This document shows, in pieces, positions 8,343-12,201 of a DNA stretch of 12,201 nt; the stretch's first letter is position 1, and each line of letters begins with the position of its first letter. Under the pieces are notes generated by a model. The model made no database searches. It was not told the DNA's origin and saw nothing but the letters and a program-made list of their open reading frames with translations. The position numbers were made by a program, and so were the translations under genes. This stretch comes from Blastocladiella britannica (Eukaryota > Blastocladiomycota > Blastocladiomycetes > Blastocladiales > Blastocladiaceae): the NCBI GenBank assembly GCA_025349905.2, contig MU625083.1:1-12201 (forward strand). Direction: 5' to 3'.

Positions 8343-9464
8343 TTATGGCTCGACAATTGTCAACCGAGCATTTCTTTCGTGCACCATGGGAACATGACTT
8401 GCATTCGATGCCGCCGCGCTCCAGTCAGTGGCCAATGTGCCGGCATCCACGGTGGGCAGCTGTCGGCGCATGATCATAAGCGGCCGCATCCGGCCAGTGG
8501 TCAAGCAAAACGACGCCAGCAGGCACTGACCCAGCAACGAGATCAGGGACTGACTGAGCAGTTGCGGCGCGGCGCCCATGATCCAGACGATGATGGCGAG
8601 CACGAGGATCTCCAGCATGCACACCGACACATATGTCATGTGCCGAACTCGTCCCACCGCGGCATTGAACTGGGTCACGCGGTCAACCGCTGCGCGCTGT
8701 TGGTTCTGAGGGTGGGATCCATGGAGCAAGCGAGAGACGGCGGAGACTTGGGGCTTGAGCGGTGTGGACGATCGCGACGTGGCGGTTTCGTCTGCTGGAG
8801 CGGTCGCTGGTGCAACCACGCGCGCGGTGATGGTGCGCAGGAATTGTAGAATGAAAAGCATACTGGATGTGCCCATCGCAAGCACAAACAGCATGTGTAC
8901 GTCGTAGGCGTACTTGTAGAGAGTATTAAAGGTCGATTGCAAGGATCTCATTCCGGAAACACGTTCCGATAAGACGATGAGAACCGTAAATGTGACTTGA
9001 GCAAACATGGCCAGTACCGTCCCACCAGCGCATGCGGCAAGAATGGTGCGAGTGCGATTCGAGTATTGGTGAAGCTGCACCACCAACCGCATGTGGAGAA
9101 TCGGAAAGACAGGCAACGGCAAGAAGCCCAGGATTTGGTAACATATTTCGAGCGTCGAGATGATACAGTCTTTCGCCCACCATTTCGGAACCAACCGAGT
9201 TGGCTCGGCCACTACCGTCTCGCCGCCACAAGTGTCGATCGTCGCAAACCCGACCATGAATGCGGCTTGAAATACGTTGGCGACTAAAAACGTTGCCCAT
9301 GCGAGTGATTGGAGCGCCAGGACCCACGGTGGATGTCCTTGCTGGTGAGCTCGTTTTGCGTGGGATCGCCATTCGCGAATGCTCTGCACCAACATATACC
9401 CGTCAATAAGGACGCAACAACTCGAGATCGATGCGCTTGCCCATGTATATAGCTTATTGGACAT
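8343..9464 (-). CDS. Seven-transmembrane family protein F
   Basis: A 373-residue intact member, closest to D and E. Membrane segments are predicted near 8-28, 50-75, 100-124, 142-166, 188-213, 278-297 and 303-321. Motifs: SSCCVLIDGYML, FLVANVFQ, DTCGGE (Cys79), KDCII (Cys100), HMRLVVQLHQ, ILQFLRTITARVV, DRVTQFNAAVGRVR, then the tail GRMRPLMIMRRQLP, VDAGTLATDW and terminal ARLTIVEP. TM7 has no lysine, so it is not a retinal-binding rhodopsin. The basic loops after TM1 and TM3 and the basic tail support a cytoplasmic side there. It heads the F-E-D run on the minus strand, so D and E probably arose with it by tandem duplication. The start is the first ATG in frame and aligns with D and E. It shares a 98-bp divergent spacer with G. 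Function unknown. Confidence 0.88.
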   Translation of the reverse strand: MSNKLYTWASASISSCCVLIDGYMLVQSIREWRSHAKRAHQQGHPPWVLALQSLAWATFLVANVFQAAFMVGFATIDTCGGETVVAEPTRLVPKWWAKDCIISTLEICYQILGFLPLPVFPILHMRLVVQLHQYSNRTRTILAACAGGTVLAMFAQVTFTVLIVLSERVSGMRSLQSTFNTLYKYAYDVHMLFVLAMGTSSMLFILQFLRTITARVVAPATAPADETATSRSSTPLKPQVSAVSRLLHGSHPQNQQRAAVDRVTQFNAAVGRVRHMTYVSVCMLEILVLAIIVWIMGAAPQLLSQSLISLLGQCLLASFCLTTGRMRPLMIMRRQLPTVDAGTLATDWSAAASNASHVPMVHERNARLTIVEP

Positions 9465-9562
9465 GTTACGATGAATATTTCTGGGAATAATATTTTCAAA
9501 CTTGGATCCAAAAAAACCCTACCCCTAATGATTGAAACCAATTCCAAATATAGTAGTATGCA
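9465..9562. promoter_or_regulatory. Divergent promoter region of genes F and G
   Basis: A 98-bp AT-rich spacer between the start codons of F (-) and G (+). It holds GGATCC at 9504-9509, 40 bp from the F start and 54 bp from the G start, and CCAAT at 9538-9542. An out-of-frame ATG at 9558-9560 sits just before the G start. Confidence 0.45.
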
Positions 9563-10812
9563 ATGGATTCAACTAATAACGAAAAAGCGAACCTTACCGC
9601 TGCATGGATCGGAGTCGCCATGAGTATTCCGAATATTTGCATTGATTTGGCCATGGTCCGGCTCTCCTTCTTGGAATACCGCAGCCGCTCGTTGCATAGG
9701 GCGCCGCTGGCGCACATGGCGGCATGGATCATATTGCTCTTCTCCGATCTGGCCGAAATAGCACTCGATATAGGCCTCGTATTCATGGACAAGTGTGGAG
9801 GCGTCCCGACCTACCATGGCGGAACGGGAAGCACTGCGGGATCCCTCGACTACGTTTGGCTTCCCGATTGTATTCTGCACAAGCTCGACTTGACGCAGGC
9901 CTCGCTCGCGTTCATCCCCTTGCCATATTTCCCTCTCTCATACATGAAGCTAGTTTTGCAGCTCCAGCTAAAGCATCCGCGGTGGCAGCACCGGATCGTG
10001 GTCCTGGGAGACGCGGTGACAGTCCTCTCCATGCTGATCCAAGTCACGACAAGGCTTTCGACCGCAGCGTTTGCCGCCAACCATGCTCTCCCAATATCAT
10101 GGACCATGAGCTTGGTTTCCTCGTGCGCGTACATGGTGCATTTGGCGTCCGTGTTGGTCGCGGGCGGGTTCAGCATCCACTTCAGTCTCCGGTTCCTCCG
10201 TATCACCACCGCGCGACTCGGCGATCTCACCGCGGATCACAGCCGCGCGACGGTCGGGTCTACTGCCAACGGGGTTTCCTTCCAGTCTCTTCCGAGCCCG
10301 TTACTGATGGCCGGAATCCAGTCCACGAAATCGTTCCTTGGAGCAAGCTCTCATTCAGCTCGACGATCGCGCGCGTCCTCTCCCCGACAGCTGCTGCTTC
10401 CGCCGCCGCCGCGGCCGCTGTAACAACGCACGTGGCCGAATTCCGGCAAACCGCGACCCGCATGCGCCACGCGGCTTACGCGTCCACGGCCACGCTAGCG
10501 CTGATCATCACCGTGGTGGCCGTCGACCGCATCACTGCCGACATTCCACAAATGATCGTGCAGCCTCTGATCACGTTCCTGGGTCGTATCTTGCTCGGAC
10601 TCTACTGCTGGAGCATGAGCCATCTGCGGCCGCTGATGATTCTGCGCCGCAAATTGCCGAACGTGGATGCGGGGACCCTTGCGTCTACGTGGACTGTCTC
10701 GCAGCCCGCATCGCAAGTTGCAGACGGTGAAAATGTCGGTCGGGGGTCGTCGGATGCTTTGGCGCAATTCAAGATGTTGGATCCAAAGATACGGGTGGTT
10801 GGGCCGCCATAG
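9563..10812 (+). CDS. Seven-transmembrane family protein G (probable one-intron gene)
   Basis: The first frame runs from ATG 9563 through TM5: IDLAMV, LLFSDLAEIA, KCGGVP (Cys78), PDCIL (Cys103), YMKLVLQLQLKHPR and RFLRITTARLG. It then enters a low-complexity Pro tract and stops at 10421. The TM6-TM7-tail continues in another frame: HVAEFRQTATRMRHAAY, LRPLMILRRKLP, VDAGTLASTW, stop TAG 10810-10812. A 59-nt segment at 10300-10358 (GTTACT...CTCATTCAG) has a good pyrimidine-rich acceptor and matches the 58-65 nt introns elsewhere. Removing it joins 9563-10299 to 10359-10812 in phase, giving 396 residues. The alternative is an indel in the GCC-rich stretch near 10400. Function unknown. It belongs with A, B and C by its TM2 Asp and converges on the metallothionein-like gene, 75 bp apart. 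Confidence 0.75.
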
Positions 10813-10826
10813 AAAAAAAGTAGGAC

Positions 10827-10832
10827 AATAAA
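10827..10832 (+). terminator. Polyadenylation signal AATAAA of gene G
   Basis: A canonical AATAAA lies 15 bp after the gene G stop codon in the 75-bp spacer before the 3' end of the oppositely oriented metallothionein-like gene. Confidence 0.5.
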
Positions 10833-10887
10833 ATGAATCAATTGGTTGACTCTCTTTCTTACAGAAAAAAAAAAAAGAGGAATGGGC

Positions 10888-12081
10888 TCAGCACGAGCAG
10901 CTCGACGTTACCGGTGCGCAGGTGCATTTGGCGGTCGGGACAAACTGGTGCAGGTTGAATGTATGGGCAGTGGCGTGCCCGCGGCCATGGAATGCGACGT
11001 GACCGTGAGCGTGGCCGTGGAACGTGCCGTGCGGGTGGGCGTGGCCGTGGACGAGGCCGTGAGCTTGACCATGGGGGTGGTGGTGGTGAGCGTGGCCGTG
11101 TGCGCGACCATGGCAGGTGCAGGCGCTGTGAACTGGGGTGGGCGCGGCTGCAGCATGGCATGTCGACCGAGGGCCGCAAGTGCAGGCAACGTTGGAACGA
11201 GCAGGCGCCGCGCAAGTGCACGCAGTGGAACGAGCAGGCGACGCGCACGTGCAAGCCGGTGCCTTGACCACTGGTACGCATGTGCAGACCGGTGCCCTGA
11301 TTGCCGGAGCGCAAGTGCACACTGGCTTCACCACAGGCGCCGCACAGGTACAGGCAGAAGAGGCTGGCGCCTTGCACGAGCAGCAAGTGCACTTGCCCTT
11401 CGGGCACGAGCAGGCCGAGACGCCCGCATTGCCGCCACAAACGCAGCAAGTGCACGCAGGGGTCGACGACGCGGCAGCGGAAGGAGTGGGCGACTGGGCA
11501 CGAGCCTTGCCCTTGCCCTTGCCCTTATCGCCCTCAGCAGTGGTAGCAGGAGCAGATAGAGTGCAGCACGAACCAGCGGCGGCCACAGCCGGAGCCGCCT
11601 TTGCGACAGTTGCGGCCTTGGCAGGACTGCAGCATGAACCGGCGGCAGCGGCAGCGGCCTTGGCAGGAGACGCCGAGCGGCCACGGGTAGCCTGGAGACG
11701 CATGATCGCAGTGAGTGACCGAGTAGTCCAATATTTATATATACAAAGGTTACCTTCTTGTTGGTCACCTCCAGGTCGTCAATGGTCCGCAAAAGAATCT
11801 CGATACGGTAGGTGGCCTTGGCCAGTTTCGCGCGCAGCTCGTCCGAATCGGCCTTGGCGGCATCGAGAGCGGCCGAGGTGGCGTCCGACGTGGCCTTAGC
11901 GGCCGAGGACGCGGGGTCTGTTTCTCAGTGTATTCAGTATACTTTTCCAAGAAATAAAATATTATGGGAGCGGACCCTTGATGAGCACCTTCAAGCTGTT
12001 GATCTGGCGCTGCAGGGCGGCAAAGGTATCGGACTCGGCCTCGGTGGACGTGGTGGTGGGTGTGGGTGCGTGGCCTGACAT
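10888..12081 (-). CDS. Coiled-coil / metallothionein-like Cys- and His-rich protein (three exons)
   Basis: Exons on the minus strand are 12081-11976, 11917-11754 and 11691-10888. Introns of 58 nt (GTCCGC...AACAG) and 62 nt (GTAACC...TCCAG) join in phase to give 357 residues. Residues 1-90 hold two helical segments (AALQRQINSLKVLIK; DELRAKLAKATYRIEILLR) that look like a short coiled coil with no cysteine. Residues 91-160 are Ala/Lys-rich with two GSCC pairs. Residues 170-196 form a dense Cys cluster (CTCCVC, CTCCSC), and 204-262 hold six CTC units spaced about 11 residues apart. Residues 276-338 contain 23 His, mostly HGHAH-type, and the end is CTC...SCSC. Exon 3 has 33 Cys, typical of metallothioneins though much longer. 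A role in binding or storing Cu, Zn or similar ions in the cytosol is inference. I do not recognise the N-terminal family. The third exon could also start on its own at ATG 11703. Confidence 0.75.
10963..11112 (-). repeat. His-rich repeat-coding segment
   Basis: Encodes a run of HGHAH, HGQAH and HPHG units (about 20 His in 50 residues). The DNA is a degenerate short tandem repeat based on GGCCACGC-like units. His runs of this type are a common metal-binding composition. Confidence 0.7.
11176..11352 (-). repeat. Tandem CTC repeat-coding segment (about 33-bp units)
   Basis: Encodes six successive units of the form [AV]CTC followed by about seven residues, usually A-P then V/A-K/R-x-P or A-R-S. 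The spacing is 10 to 12 residues, so the DNA is an imperfect 30-36 bp tandem repeat that probably grew by unit duplication. Confidence 0.75.
11731..11743 (-). promoter_or_regulatory. TATA-like element inside intron 2 of the metallothionein-like gene
   Basis: TATATATAAATAT on the minus strand lies about 30-40 bp before an in-frame ATG (11703) that would start a shorter, purely Cys/His-rich product. It may be only the AT-rich body of the intron. Confidence 0.3.
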
Positions 12082-12201
12082 CTTTTTTTCCTTTCTTTCC
12101 TTTTCAAACAGAGAACGCGTTCTCACCTCACGTCAAAACGCGTCGATGCTCTTTTGTTGCCACCCAACTGGCGCGCCGAGGGCGGGAACCTCATCCCCCC
12201 C
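12082..12201 (-). promoter_or_regulatory. Upstream region of the metallothionein-like gene
   Basis: Contains a pyrimidine tract on the plus strand next to the start codon, a perfect 14-bp palindrome GAGAACGCGTTCTC (12111-12124) with an ACGCGT core, and a second ACGCGT at 12138-12143. It also has a TGACGTGA-type bZIP half-palindrome on the minus strand near 12128-12135, and GGCGGGAA at 12181-12188. ACGCGT is the known MluI cell-cycle box of fungal MBF factors and GGCGGGAA resembles E2F sites. I saw no clear metal-response element. Confidence 0.4.

Noticed and set aside
5886..9464. Microbial rhodopsin or rhodopsin-cyclase of zoosporic fungi.
   Set aside because: TM7 lacks the retinal-binding lysine and there is no cyclase domain; motifs do not match.
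9724..10812. A single 362-codon plus-strand frame as an independent gene.
   Set aside because: Its first two thirds overlap gene G in another frame and show no family motifs; only the last part carries TM6-TM7 and the tail, so it is the 3' part of G.
11176..11352. CRISPR array or non-coding satellite.
   Set aside because: The units are imperfect, in multiples of three, and encode a continuous CTC-containing protein repeat.
10846..11899. Long plus-strand frames opposite the metallothionein-like gene.
   Set aside because: They mirror the repeat structure of the Cys/His-rich exon and have Arg/Ala-rich composition; spliced minus-strand exons explain the region better.

Overview
The window looks like nuclear DNA from a fungus. 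A mitochondrial citrate synthase gene is split by short spliceosomal introns. Coding DNA is GC-rich with GC-rich third positions, and it is separated by short AT-rich spacers with T/A tracts, TATA-like and CCAAT-like boxes. I suspect an early-diverging zoosporic lineage (Blastocladiomycota or Chytridiomycota), but this is inference from gene style only. I see no rRNA or tRNA gene, CRISPR array or transposon.

Layout. At 1-57 a short + strand reading frame may be the Cys-rich 3' end of a gene lying mostly outside the window. At 177-1851 (-) is a complete three-exon citrate synthase with a mitochondrial presequence. A 226-bp divergent spacer separates it from a cluster filling 2078-10812: seven members of one family of predicted seven-transmembrane proteins, called A to G here: A (+), B (-), C (+), D (-), E (-), F (-), G (+). 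All share a topology with two loop cysteines around TM2/TM3, a basic motif at the end of TM3, a variable loop between TM5 and TM6, and a strongly conserved cytoplasmic tail (RMRPLM...RR.LP..DAGTLA). I do not recognise the family; its topology resembles a G-protein-coupled receptor but homology is not shown. D, E and F form one subfamily and A, B, C and G the other.

The cluster shows birth-and-death evolution. D carries an in-frame TAG at codon 32 and other lesions. B changes reading frame in its TM5-TM6 loop. G changes frame in the same loop, but a plausible 59-nt intron restores it. D and E share a nearly identical 95-bp tract suggestive of gene conversion.

At 10888-12081 (-) is a three-exon gene for an unusual protein: an N-terminal helical/coiled-coil segment joined by splicing to a metallothionein-like C-terminus with 33 cysteines (mostly CTC repeats) and a His-rich HGHAH region. 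It probably binds or stores metal ions. Its upstream region has two ACGCGT boxes, one inside a perfect 14-bp palindrome, and an E2F-like GGCGGGAA.

The genes do not form one obvious pathway. Citrate synthase and the metal-binding gene flank an expanded receptor-like family.
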